DNA of 33,600 nt from Eubacteriales bacterium (GTDB lineage Bacteria; Bacillota; Clostridia; Saccharofermentanales; DTU023). Positions 23,607 through 31,733 of the stretch are shown here, one piece after another. Both the position numbers and the translations under genes were made by a program. Every line of letters begins with the position of its first letter. Positions within the stretch are counted from its first letter, which is position 1. Under the pieces are notes generated by a model. It did no database searches. It saw nothing but the letters and a program-made list of their open reading frames with translations, and had not been told where the DNA came from. The stretch spans positions 22,874 to 56,473 of the forward strand of contig JAUNVR010000011.1 of assembly GCA_030537595.1 (NCBI GenBank), in the 5' to 3' direction.

Positions 23607-24503
23607 ATGCAAGAATTACACGATTTAATCGTTATCGGTGCTGGACCGGCAGGTGTCAGTGCCGCAGTTTACGCCAAGTCACGCGGACTAAATGTACTAA
23701 TTTTAGAGGCCGAGGCTGTCGGCGGCTTAATTGGCAAAGTTTCCAAGGTCAGCCACTTTGCTTCAGCCATAGTTGATGAAACGGGGCCGGAATTTGCCCA
23801 ACGTTTGCAAGCACAGATCGATGCTGCAGGCATAAAGCTCCTCTATGAGCGTGTCACAGCCGTAAAGAAAATACCCGAGGGCTACCTAGTCCTCAGTGAG
23901 CAAAATGAGCACAGGGCCGCTAAGCTGATTATCGCCTCCGGCGCCCATCCGAAAGAGCTGCCGCTAGAACTTCCTGAGGCAGTCGAGATTCAGCATTGGG
24001 CCTTAGGTCAGGAGGCTGCAGTCAAAGATAAGCTAGTTGTAGTCAATGGCGGTTCCGACGGAGCAGCCAAAGAGGCTCTCTATCTGGCGCGTTTTGCACG
24101 AGAAATCCACCTGGTGCAGGATCAAGCTGAGCTAATGTGTATTGCAGAGTTCAAAGCTGAGCTGTTGGCGAATCCGAAGATTCAGATTCACTGTGGCTCG
24201 ACCCTCGCAGAAATCAAGGCGGACGGCTCGAAAATTACTAGCGTCAGACTGCAAGGCAAGGATTCTAGCACAATTACAGATCCGGCTGGAATTCTCGTCT
24301 TTGCCCAGATTGGGCTCGCGGGTAATAGTGATTTCCTCGAGGGCTTCTTAAACCTAGAGAATAGCTTTGTTCCGACTGAGGCTGGCAAGAATGAGCTCCC
24401 CGAGGGACTCTGGCTCGCCGGTGATATCAAGGTCAAAACTGTGCGTCAGGTTGCCACTGCTGTTGCCGATGGCTGTCTGGCCGGAATTGCCGCCGCAAGG
24501 TAA
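23607..24503 (+). CDS. Thioredoxin-reductase-like FAD oxidoreductase lacking CxxC
   Basis: This 298-residue flavoprotein has the fold of low-molecular-weight thioredoxin reductase. FAD motif GAGPAG is at residues 11-16 and is followed by GGLIGKV. A second nucleotide site GGSDGAAKEALYLARF lies near 150, and the C-terminal AGDIKVKTVRQVATAVADGCLAG closes the FAD domain. The region that should contain the redox-active CATCDG is shortened to a stretch without cysteine just before KDKLVVVNGG, so it cannot reduce thioredoxin by the usual mechanism. It may be a ferredoxin- or flavodoxin-NAD(P) reductase or another NAD(P)H oxidoreductase. It is the first gene of the unit, 41 bases before murQ. Why it leads a MurNAc operon is not clear. 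The site AGAAGG stands about 7 bases before the ATG. Confidence 0.8.
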   Translation: MQELHDLIVIGAGPAGVSAAVYAKSRGLNVLILEAEAVGGLIGKVSKVSHFASAIVDETGPEFAQRLQAQIDAAGIKLLYERVTAVKKIPEGYLVLSEQNEHRAAKLIIASGAHPKELPLELPEAVEIQHWALGQEAAVKDKLVVVNGGSDGAAKEALYLARFAREIHLVQDQAELMCIAEFKAELLANPKIQIHCGSTLAEIKADGSKITSVRLQGKDSSTITDPAGILVFAQIGLAGNSDFLEGFLNLENSFVPTEAGKNELPEGLWLAGDIKVKTVRQVATAVADGCLAGIAAAR

Positions 24504-24544
24504 ACTAAGACTAGAGCTTTAAATGCTTCTAGAAAGAGGTCAAA

Positions 24545-25465
24545 ATGCCCACAAATCAAAAGGCAAAAATCGATCTGAGTCAATTGACGACTGAATCTCG
24601 CAATCCTGAAAGTTCGAGGCTCGACGAAATGTCGGCTTTAGAAATCGCGACTTTGATGAATCGTGAAGATCAAAAGGTCCCACTCGCCATCCAGCCTATT
24701 CTAGGGGATATCGCCCTAGTCATTGAGCGTGTTGCCGCAGCTTTTCAAAATGGCGGCAGGCTCTTTTACATTGGTGCTGGAACTAGTGGACGGCTAGCTG
24801 TTCTCGATGCGGCTGAATGCCCCCCAACTTTCGGAGTTTCTCCAGATTTAGTCGTCGCTTTAATTGCCGGCGGAGAAAAGGCCTTTGTTCAGGCGGTTGA
24901 GGGTGCTGAAGATAGCCTCGAACTCGCTGCTAGAGACCTTCGCGCAAAGAATTTGACTGCAAATGACGTGGTCATTGGTCTTGCAGCCTCGGGTCGGACA
25001 CCCTATGTCCTCGGCGGCCTAAACTACGCCAAGTCTCTGGGTGCTTTTACTGCAGCGATTGCCTGTAATCGAAATAGTGAGATTGGCCGTGTAGCTGATC
25101 TCGCCTTAGAGATTATTGTGGGTCCAGAGGTCCTCAGTGGTTCGAGCAGATTAAAGGCTGGAACTGCGCAAAAGCTGGTCCTCAATATGATTTCTACTGG
25201 AGCTATGGTGCTCTGCGGCAAGTGCTATCAAAATCTGATGGTCGATGTCGTGCAGAGCAATGAAAAGCTAAAGGTCCGCGCTGAAAACATTGTCATGGAA
25301 GTCTGTGGCGAAAGTCGTGAGCGAGCGAGGGCAGCGATTGATGCCGCCGATGGTGAGCTTAAAACCGCTATTGTTAGTTTAATGCTCGGCTCGACTCCTG
25401 CTGTCGCCAGGGCCCGTTTGGCCGAACACGGCGGCCACGTCCGGAAGGCTAGCCAAGACAAGTAA
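24545..25465 (+). CDS. murQ: N-acetylmuramic acid 6-phosphate etherase
   Basis: This 306-residue SIS-domain enzyme cleaves the lactyl ether of MurNAc 6-phosphate to GlcNAc 6-phosphate and D-lactate in the cytoplasm. It shows the MurQ opening TESRNPESSRLDEMSALEIATLMNREDQKVPLAI, the SIS sugar-phosphate loop GAGTSGRLAVLDAAECPPTFG with the catalytic-type Glu of AAECPP, and the second Glu in VEGAEDS. Length is normal. GAGGT lies 5 bases before the ATG. The next genes encode the matching PTS permease and MupG, so its function is well supported. The D-lactate released is the substrate type handled by the dehydrogenase at 6854 and perhaps by the Etf-linked oxidases in this window. Confidence 0.93.
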   Translation: MPTNQKAKIDLSQLTTESRNPESSRLDEMSALEIATLMNREDQKVPLAIQPILGDIALVIERVAAAFQNGGRLFYIGAGTSGRLAVLDAAECPPTFGVSPDLVVALIAGGEKAFVQAVEGAEDSLELAARDLRAKNLTANDVVIGLAASGRTPYVLGGLNYAKSLGAFTAAIACNRNSEIGRVADLALEIIVGPEVLSGSSRLKAGTAQKLVLNMISTGAMVLCGKCYQNLMVDVVQSNEKLKVRAENIVMEVCGESRERARAAIDAADGELKTAIVSLMLGSTPAVARARLAEHGGHVRKASQDK

Positions 25466-25500
25466 GCAAGAGGATTCCGTGTTCAAGATCTGAAAAGCTT

Positions 25501-25538
25501 CTGCCGAGCAAGCTAGGTTTACTAGTAAAGCCCGGCAG
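25501..25538 (+). repeat. Imperfect hairpin in the murQ-murP gap
   Basis: CTGCCGAGC (25501-25509) pairs with GCCCGGCAG (25530-25538) at 8 of 9 positions, closing a 20-base loop that itself holds two CTAG copies. It lies in the 169-base gap between murQ and murP and has no U-tract after it. It may protect the transcript end or set relative expression of the two genes. Confidence 0.4.
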
Positions 25539-25634
25539 CAGCCAAGTCCTAGAACCCTTAGTCCTGCTCGCTAAATTCTAATTAAAAAGTAGAATTCTAG
25601 CTAAGCATAAATTAAAGAAAAGATGAGGTAGATT

Positions 25635-27119
25635 ATGAGTGAAGTTAAATTAGCCCAAGAGCTTCTGAATCTAGTCGGAGGCAAGGAAAATGTGCGTCAA
25701 GCCAGTCACTGTATGACTCGCTTGCGCGTTGATTTATTCGACCGTAGCAAGGTCAATATTGATGGTATAAAGGCCGCCGGCGGTGTGCTCGGGGTGGTCG
25801 ATGATGAAACCTTGCAGATCGTTTTAGGTCCGGGCAAGGCGCGGAAAGTCTGCGAAGACTTCGCCGCTCTTGCAGCGATTGATATGCCAGTCGAGGATTT
25901 AAGTGGCCAGGTCAGAGAAGAGATTAAAGGTAGTGATGGAAAGTCCAGAGCAAAACTTGGCCACTGGCAAGAAACTAAGGCCGAGCTTAAAGCAGGCCAA
26001 AAGGATAACTTCCTGAAGCGCGGCTTACGCACGATTGCCAACATCTTTATTCCAATGATTCCTGCAGTTATTGCTGCCGGTCTATTCTTTGGTCTTTCTA
26101 GCCTAGTCGCTCAGCTTTGCCCTAGACAATTCGAAATTAAGGCCGGTCTCGGCTATGTGCTGACCGTTCTTTTCCAACTCTTTGGCTCCTCCTTCCTCGG
26201 TTATTTCGCAATTTTCACCGGTGTCAGTGCTGCCCAGCAGTTTGGTGCCACTCCGGCAATGGGCGGAATGATTGGTGCAATGTCCCTGGGTGGCCAGATC
26301 ATCGCCCTCTCGACCTGGCTCGGCCTTTATAATGTCGATGAACCCCTAAAATCCATCCTCACCACAGGTAAGGGCGGGATTATCGGGGTAATCATTGGAG
26401 TCTGGATTCTGGCCAAAGTCGAGAAGTTCTTCCGCAAGCGGATTCCCGATGTGCTGGACTTAATCCTAACTCCCCTCTTCACAATCTTCATCACAGGAAC
26501 AATTTTCGTCTTTGCGATTATGCCTTTGGCCGGTTTAATTTCAGATGGCCTAGTCTTTGTCTTAAGCCTTTTAATTAACTCTGCAAACCCCGTAATTTCA
26601 GTTATCTCCGGTTATGTGCTCTCTGCCGTTTTCCTGCCTATGGTGCTGCTCGGCTTGCATCACGGCTTAATTCCGATCTACGCTGTCCAGCTCGAGCAGA
26701 TGGGCGGAGTCTCCCTCTTCCCCGTCCTCGCAATGGCCGGTGCAGGTCAGGTCGGTGCTGCTATAGCAATTTATTTGAAGGCTGCCAAAAGCCGTAATCT
26801 GAGCCTCAAAAAGATTATTTTAGGCGCCTTACCCGCCGGTCTTTTAGGTGTTGGTGAGCCCTTAATCTACGGTGTCACCTTGCCGCTCGGTAAGCCTTTC
26901 ATCACTGCTGGGCTGGGCGCTGGCTTCGGTGGTGCATTCGTCATGCTGATGGGTGTTAAGGCCATCGCCTGGGGTCCTTCAGGTCTGGTTGCAATCCCCC
27001 TGATGAAGACTCCGGCAATGATGCTCTACTACTTCCTCGGTCTGCTGATCGCTTACACCGGTGGCTTCATCATAACCAGTCTCTTCATTAAAGAAGACGA
27101 TATCGCAAAGATTAAATAG
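25635..27119 (+). CDS. murP: PTS EIIBC permease for N-acetylmuramic acid
   Basis: This 494-residue PTS permease has an N-terminal EIIB domain (residues 1-85) with the phosphorylated Cys26 in ASHCMTRLRVDL. A linker follows, then an EIIC membrane domain from about residue 130. The EIIC part has the substrate-pocket motifs GLHHGLIPIYAVQLEQMGG and GVGEPLIYGVTLPLGKPF, close to MurP. It imports MurNAc and releases MurNAc 6-phosphate, using an EIIA from elsewhere, since no EIIA is fused or encoded here. Glucose-family permeases for sucrose or trehalose look similar, so the assignment rests on both motif and neighbours. GAGGT stands 7 bases before the ATG. In some Firmicutes the imported form is a MurNAc-containing disaccharide, which would fit the following mupG gene. 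Confidence 0.9.
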   Translation: MSEVKLAQELLNLVGGKENVRQASHCMTRLRVDLFDRSKVNIDGIKAAGGVLGVVDDETLQIVLGPGKARKVCEDFAALAAIDMPVEDLSGQVREEIKGSDGKSRAKLGHWQETKAELKAGQKDNFLKRGLRTIANIFIPMIPAVIAAGLFFGLSSLVAQLCPRQFEIKAGLGYVLTVLFQLFGSSFLGYFAIFTGVSAAQQFGATPAMGGMIGAMSLGGQIIALSTWLGLYNVDEPLKSILTTGKGGIIGVIIGVWILAKVEKFFRKRIPDVLDLILTPLFTIFITGTIFVFAIMPLAGLISDGLVFVLSLLINSANPVISVISGYVLSAVFLPMVLLGLHHGLIPIYAVQLEQMGGVSLFPVLAMAGAGQVGAAIAIYLKAAKSRNLSLKKIILGALPAGLLGVGEPLIYGVTLPLGKPFITAGLGAGFGGAFVMLMGVKAIAWGPSGLVAIPLMKTPAMMLYYFLGLLIAYTGGFIITSLFIKEDDIAKIK

Positions 27120-27163
27120 TTCTAAGAGATTGTTCCATCCTAGGGTGGTGGACGGAGGCATAA

Positions 27164-28234
27164 ATGAAGCTAAGTAGTAGTAAACAAAGTATTGGTTTTT
27201 CAGCCTTTTTGACCGGCTTTGAAAGTCAAAAACCGCTCCTTGCCGAGGCCGCTAAGGCCTCGGCTTCGGGGCTGATGTTGTTCACCTCGCTCCATGTATA
27301 CGAGGAAGTTTCTGCGACCTATGCAGCTGAGATGAAGGAGCTTTGTAATTGGCTTACTGCGCATAATTTTCGCATTATTGCTGATGTTTCGAAGCGCACA
27401 AAGGATTACTTTGAGCAGGAAGATTTAACTGTCCTGGCAAAGGAACTGGGAATTTGGGCACTGCGCCCCGACTACGGTTTCGAGCTCGAGGAGATTAAAT
27501 ACTTCGCAACTCAGCTCCCCCTAGTCGTCAACGCAACAACTACAGGGATTGAGACCATAGTTGAGTTGCAGGAAGTTGCAAGAGAACTTTATGCTATGCA
27601 TAATTACTATCCACGGCCTGAGACCGGCCTCGACCCGCCTTTTTTCCAAGCTCTAAACGCAGAGCTGAGAGATTGTGGAGTGGGTATCATGGCCTTTGTC
27701 CCGGGGGATACTAAGGTGCGTCAGCCTCTCGGTGAGGGCTTGCCGACTCTGGAAAGCCAGCGTGCTTTACCGCCTTCTGTAGCTTATGTCGAGATGCTCG
27801 TGCGTTACGGGGTCGATTATGTCTTCTTAGGTGACCCTGGTATTTCAGCTTCAGAATTAGCTAGAATTCAGGACTATGCTGAGACTTCAATCCTGAAGCT
27901 CCCGGCTCGTCTAGACCCTGCTTACCACAGTCTGTATGGGAAAGTTTTCACCCATCGTGTAGATTCTCCCAGTACTTTAATCCGCTTTGCTGAGTCGCGT
28001 GAATACGCTGTTCAAGGTGCAAAGACTGAGGTCGGACTTACGCTGCCTCGACCCCGCGGTTCTTTGACCATAGATAATGAAAGGTATAAACGCTATTCTG
28101 GCGAAATTCAATTGCTCCGCGAGGATTTCCCCGCTGATCAAAGAGTAAATCTGATTGGTGCCATAGATGAATCATATCTAGCGCTAATTGATTGCATTCC
28201 CCGTGGTTCACGCCTAATGCTGATTGAAGCTTAG
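27164..28234 (+). CDS. mupG: MupG-family 6-phospho-N-acetylmuramidase (DUF871)
   Basis: This 356-residue protein is of the DUF871 family, now known as MupG from Staphylococcus aureus, where it cleaves MurNAc 6-phosphate-GlcNAc in the cytoplasm. It starts with a TIM-barrel-like part (FSAFLTGFE, ASGLMLFTSLHVYEE, IIADVSKRT, LRPDYGF, LVVNATTTG). The C-terminal beta-barrel domain begins near residue 250 with YHSLYGKVFTHRVDSPS. The S. aureus operon mupG-murQ-murP-murR contains the same enzyme set. Here the order is murQ-murP-mupG and no murR follows. It lies 44 bases after murP with GGAGG 6 bases before the ATG. It would make MurNAc 6-phosphate available to MurQ. Confidence 0.9.
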   Translation: MKLSSSKQSIGFSAFLTGFESQKPLLAEAAKASASGLMLFTSLHVYEEVSATYAAEMKELCNWLTAHNFRIIADVSKRTKDYFEQEDLTVLAKELGIWALRPDYGFELEEIKYFATQLPLVVNATTTGIETIVELQEVARELYAMHNYYPRPETGLDPPFFQALNAELRDCGVGIMAFVPGDTKVRQPLGEGLPTLESQRALPPSVAYVEMLVRYGVDYVFLGDPGISASELARIQDYAETSILKLPARLDPAYHSLYGKVFTHRVDSPSTLIRFAESREYAVQGAKTEVGLTLPRPRGSLTIDNERYKRYSGEIQLLREDFPADQRVNLIGAIDESYLALIDCIPRGSRLMLIEA

Positions 28235-28278
28235 GTGGGGACCTTATTTTTATTATTTTTATGAAGGAGGTTTCCAGA

Positions 28279-29700
28279 ATGAGGAAAACCGCTTGTACAT
28301 CCGTAATCGTCGGCAAGAAGGCCAGTATTGACGGTTCTATCATGATTGCTAGAACTGAGGACTACCACGGCCCAGTCAATCCTAAAACCTTTGTCGTCCA
28401 TGCCCCGGAAAAGGCTGAAAACAGAAGCTTTTTCTCGGAAAATACGAAATTAACCTATGAGCTGCCAAATGAGGCTCTACGCTATACCGCAACCCCCTCT
28501 GATGACCCCAACGAGCTTGGTAATTATGCCTCTGCCAGTATCAACGAGGCCAATGTTGCGACCAGCGCGACTGAGAGTCTCTACGGCAATGAAAAGGTTC
28601 TAGCCTACGACCCCTTGATCCCAGGTGGGGTGGCTGAAGATGCCATCAATGACGTCGTCGCCCCCTATATCAAGTCGGCTCGTGATGGTGTGATCTACCT
28701 TGGCGAAATGATTAAGAAATATGGCTCTGCAGAAGGTAATGGGATCCTCTTCGCCGACTGTGAAGAGGCCTGGTACATGGAAATTCCCACAGGTCATCAC
28801 TGGGTCGCAGTGCGGATTCCAGATGACTGCTATGCCGTAGCTCCTAACCACGTCTGCATCGAAGAAATCAAATTCGACGATCCAGAAAACTACCTCTATT
28901 CAGAGGGCATCCAGGACTTTGTCGAGAAATATCAGCTAAATCCGAATCCTGACGGCTTCAATTTCCGCAAAATTTTCGGCACTTATCGTGAACTCGACCG
29001 CGTTTACAATACACCGCGCCAGTGGTTTGCGCATAAGATTCTAGACCCCAGCACCAACTACGATCCACTCTCTGGAGACATCCCCTTCCTCGGCAAGGCT
29101 AAGCGCCTGATTTCGCACGAAGATGTCGCTGCTGTCCTCTCCTCTCACTACAACGAGACTGTCTACGATCCCATTGGCCAGCTCGGCACCGAGGCTGAGA
29201 AGAAGCGCTTCCGCTCGATCTCCCTCTCACGCACCTCGCAGGGCCACGTTTTGCAAATGCGCCCAGAGCTGCCCGAACGCCTCCGTGGCATTATTTGGCT
29301 GTCCTTTGGTACCAGTGCCTTTAACCCCTATATTCCCTATTTCAGCTACATCGAAGATACCCCTGTCCAGTACAAGACAGTTCCCCAGGAGGTAGACCTC
29401 GAAAACGCTTATTGGCTGGCCAAAATCTTTGGCTACTACGCTGAGCATCACTACGCTGAGTTCCACCGCGAGACCGAGGAGTACCGCTATGCCATGATGG
29501 CCTACGGCCGGCGTCGGGTGGCGGAGATTATTGAGGGCGCAAAAGACAAGTCCGACGCAGAGCTTCTGCGCTATCTGACAGAGGAAAACCAAAAGACCGC
29601 TGATTACTATATCGGCGAGACTCAAAAGAAACTAAAGTCCTTTATGAAGCGAGCATTAGCAGATTCTAAGCTCTCCTTCCTGATGGATAAGAACCTCTAA
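28279..29700 (+). CDS. C69-family dipeptidase
   Basis: I choose the ATG at 28279 (473 residues), because AAGGAGG lies 8 bases upstream; an earlier in-frame ATG at 28261 would include that site. The product begins MRKTACTSVIVGKKASIDGS, where Cys6 is the N-terminal nucleophile of this Ntn-hydrolase family, exposed after removal of the short leader. The following motif SIMIARTEDYHG is typical of C69 (PepD-like) dipeptidases of Firmicutes. These cleave dipeptides in the cytoplasm. Placed directly after mupG it may act on peptides released from peptidoglycan, or on peptides in general. The gap to cobT is only 16 bases, so the two pathways may be on the same transcript. Confidence 0.88.
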   Translation: MRKTACTSVIVGKKASIDGSIMIARTEDYHGPVNPKTFVVHAPEKAENRSFFSENTKLTYELPNEALRYTATPSDDPNELGNYASASINEANVATSATESLYGNEKVLAYDPLIPGGVAEDAINDVVAPYIKSARDGVIYLGEMIKKYGSAEGNGILFADCEEAWYMEIPTGHHWVAVRIPDDCYAVAPNHVCIEEIKFDDPENYLYSEGIQDFVEKYQLNPNPDGFNFRKIFGTYRELDRVYNTPRQWFAHKILDPSTNYDPLSGDIPFLGKAKRLISHEDVAAVLSSHYNETVYDPIGQLGTEAEKKRFRSISLSRTSQGHVLQMRPELPERLRGIIWLSFGTSAFNPYIPYFSYIEDTPVQYKTVPQEVDLENAYWLAKIFGYYAEHHYAEFHRETEEYRYAMMAYGRRRVAEIIEGAKDKSDAELLRYLTEENQKTADYYIGETQKKLKSFMKRALADSKLSFLMDKNL

Positions 29701-29716
29701 AATTTGGATACTTGGG

Positions 29717-31036
29717 ATGCAGCTTAAAAAGAGTGGAAAAACTGAGAATGGCGCAGTAAATAAGTGGCAAAGCTTAATTAATTCAGCGGCAGCTGAGCTC
29801 GACTTTGAGGGCTTAAACGAGGGCTTAAAGAAGCTAGTCTTGGACTCTTTTAGCCAAGAGTCTGAAGCTTTAGACCTAAAGGCCTACCTGAAAGCTCTAG
29901 CTGCTGCCAAAGCCGATTCTGCGGCGAACTGGAACCAGCTTTGTAAACCACTTCACTCCCTGGGTGTGCTCGAAAGTAGCATCAATCAAATCTATGCCTT
30001 GCAAACAGCCCGCAGGGGTCGCAGCTTCGACCCTAGGCGGGCTGTTTCGCTGCAACGAGGTCTGGTCGCAGTCTTTGCTGCCGACAATGGTGTAGTCGCA
30101 GAAGGCGTCAGCCAAGTCGGAGCCGAAGTCACTGCTACTGTGCTTAAAAACATTGCTCAAAAGAAGGCAAGTGTAGCAATTTTGGCCCAGGATCAGGGGC
30201 TAGATATCTTAGCCGTTAATCTCGGCTGTCGCGATTTGCCTAGCAGTAAAACTGTCGAAAGCGATAATTTAAGCACAGAACTCCTGGAGTCTATAGCTCA
30301 GGCCGAGCGCATAATTGCGGCCGACTCAAATTACCTGGACTTTGTTTTACGTCCAGCGGGTAGCCGCAACTTGATGCGTGAAGCAGCTCTCAGTAAAACT
30401 GAGTTAATTGCAGCCATAGCTTTCGGCTATAATCTGGGAATTTATGCAGGACAGGCGGGCTACGACTTCGTGATTGGTGGTGAGATGGGAATTGGTAATA
30501 CCACTTCTTCTACCGCCTTAGCTGCGGCGATTTTAGCTATAGCTCCTGCCGAGATTGCCGGCCGAGGTGCTGGCTTATCCGATGCTGCTTATGAGCAGAA
30601 GGTTCAGGTTTTGCAGCAAGCCTTAGAGCGCTGTGCTGGAATCTCAGAACCACTCGGCCTTTTAGCTGCTTTAGGCGGCTTCGATATCGCAGCCTTAGTT
30701 GGCTTCTACTTAGCTGCCTTCGTCTGTTCTCTACCAGTTTTACTAGACGGTCTAATCACAATTGTCGCTGCCACGGTCGCCAGCTTAATCATCCCTGAAG
30801 TTAGCACAGTTCTAATTCCCACGCATAGACCGCGCGAGAAGGCTTCACTTAGACTTCTAGCAAAGCTTGGGCTAGAAGCTCCGCTCGAGCTCGACCTAGC
30901 TTTGGGTGAAGGTGCAGGTGCGCTTTTTTACCTCCCGATTTTGCGAGCGGCAAATTTAATCTACCGTAAGCTTCCTTCTTTCGCCGAGGGGAAGGTTGAG
31001 CAGTATAAGGATTTTAAAGATGAAGAAGCAAAATAG
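29717..31036 (+). CDS. cobT: Nicotinate-nucleotide-dimethylbenzimidazole phosphoribosyltransferase
   Basis: This 439-residue enzyme activates the lower-ligand base of cobalamin by moving phosphoribose from nicotinate mononucleotide to it. Family motifs are clear: VFAADNGVVAEGVSQVGAEVT, GGEMGIGNTTSSTALAAAIL, GRGAGLSD and LALGEGAGALFYLPILRAA, which holds the catalytic Glu. The usual length is about 350. The extra residues are mostly an N-terminal extension of about 80 residues with low complexity in Ala and Leu. The ATG at 29717 has only a weak binding site, so the start might lie further in, or translation may be coupled to the upstream gene 16 bases away. It overlaps cobU by 17 bases. No cobalamin riboswitch precedes it. 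Confidence 0.92.
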   Translation: MQLKKSGKTENGAVNKWQSLINSAAAELDFEGLNEGLKKLVLDSFSQESEALDLKAYLKALAAAKADSAANWNQLCKPLHSLGVLESSINQIYALQTARRGRSFDPRRAVSLQRGLVAVFAADNGVVAEGVSQVGAEVTATVLKNIAQKKASVAILAQDQGLDILAVNLGCRDLPSSKTVESDNLSTELLESIAQAERIIAADSNYLDFVLRPAGSRNLMREAALSKTELIAAIAFGYNLGIYAGQAGYDFVIGGEMGIGNTTSSTALAAAILAIAPAEIAGRGAGLSDAAYEQKVQVLQQALERCAGISEPLGLLAALGGFDIAALVGFYLAAFVCSLPVLLDGLITIVAATVASLIIPEVSTVLIPTHRPREKASLRLLAKLGLEAPLELDLALGEGAGALFYLPILRAANLIYRKLPSFAEGKVEQYKDFKDEEAK

Positions 31037-31652
31037 AAATTTCGAACTCAAATTACCGGAAGAGATTTTTCGACCTCATGAAATGAGCCTGATTATCGGT
31101 GGCGAAAAATCAGGGAAATCTGACTTTGCAGAACAGGCGGCCTTTCAATTGGCGCAGTCCATGAACCAGCCCCTACTCTACCTGGCCACCTTATACATTG
31201 GGGACGATCTAGAAAATCAGGAGCGGGTTAGAAAACATCGGGAGCAGCGTTCTGCCTATGGTTTTTCTAACCATGAAATCTACTTTGACTTCAAGGATCA
31301 GATTGTCAATCTTCCGAGTGGGCATATTATTCTTTTAGACTGCCTGACTAATCTGCTCACTAACCGCCTTTACCGTCCTGTCGGTGACGAGTGGGAGACC
31401 AGTGAAGATAGTGACGAGCTGATTATTGATGAGCTGTTATTGGCCTTAGAGAGTCTCGCTTCGACTTCCTCTCACCTTTTTATTGTGGCCAATGATTTGC
31501 ATCGCAATCTCCCGGTACAAAGTCCTGAAATGCAGCGTTTTTTACGCTTACATGGAAAACTATTACAAGCAATCGCGAAGCGCCCCGGGAGCAATTTATT
31601 TGAACTCAACTTTGGCCAGGCAGATTTAATCAAGGCCAGTTTCTCAGGCTAG
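31020..31652 (+). CDS. cobU: Adenosylcobinamide kinase/guanylyltransferase
   Basis: This 210-residue enzyme phosphorylates adenosylcobinamide and attaches GMP. I start it at the ATG at 31020, which has AAGG about 9 bases upstream and overlaps the end of cobT. The longer frame from a TTG at 30996 is less likely. The P-loop reads GGEKSGKS (usual GGARSGKS) near residue 25. The guanylylated His is present in RVRKHREQRS, and LLDCLTNLL is conserved. The later family motif NEVGxGIVP is replaced by NDLHRNLPV, and the usual FRDxxGxxNQ is FLRLHGKLLQA. The kinase half looks sound, but the C-terminal half is diverged. Neighbours cobT and cobS fully support the pathway role. Confidence 0.88.
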   Translation: MKKQNRNFELKLPEEIFRPHEMSLIIGGEKSGKSDFAEQAAFQLAQSMNQPLLYLATLYIGDDLENQERVRKHREQRSAYGFSNHEIYFDFKDQIVNLPSGHIILLDCLTNLLTNRLYRPVGDEWETSEDSDELIIDELLLALESLASTSSHLFIVANDLHRNLPVQSPEMQRFLRLHGKLLQAIAKRPGSNLFELNFGQADLIKASFSG

Positions 31653-31733
31653 ACTAAGTTAGGATTTTTTGCGAAAATAGGCAGGAGCGCTATTTCTAGG
31701 CCTTTAAACTAAAGCTGTTGTTAGGAGTTAAAG

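Noticed and set aside
28261-28278. An earlier ATG at 28261 for the C69 dipeptidase.
   Set aside because: It would overlap the AAGGAGG that serves the ATG at 28279, and it pushes the nucleophilic Cys further from the N-terminus than is usual.
29123-29395. A 90-codon frame in another phase inside the dipeptidase gene.
   Set aside because: It is rich in Ser, Arg and Pro from frame-shifted reading of the dipeptidase and has no independent signals.
29701-29716. A cobalamin riboswitch before cobT was looked for.
   Set aside because: The gap is only 16 bases, and neither it nor the 33391-33600 or 31653-31733 gaps shows the conserved B12-box pattern.
30996-31019. A TTG start at 30996 for cobU.
   Set aside because: The ATG at 31020 has a better spaced site and the extra eight residues have no match to CobU.
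31670-31705. A possible hairpin GAAAATAG/CTATTTC between cobU and the precorrin-2 dehydrogenase gene.
   Set aside because: Arms differ in length, the stem is AT-rich and no U-tract follows, so I do not call a terminator.
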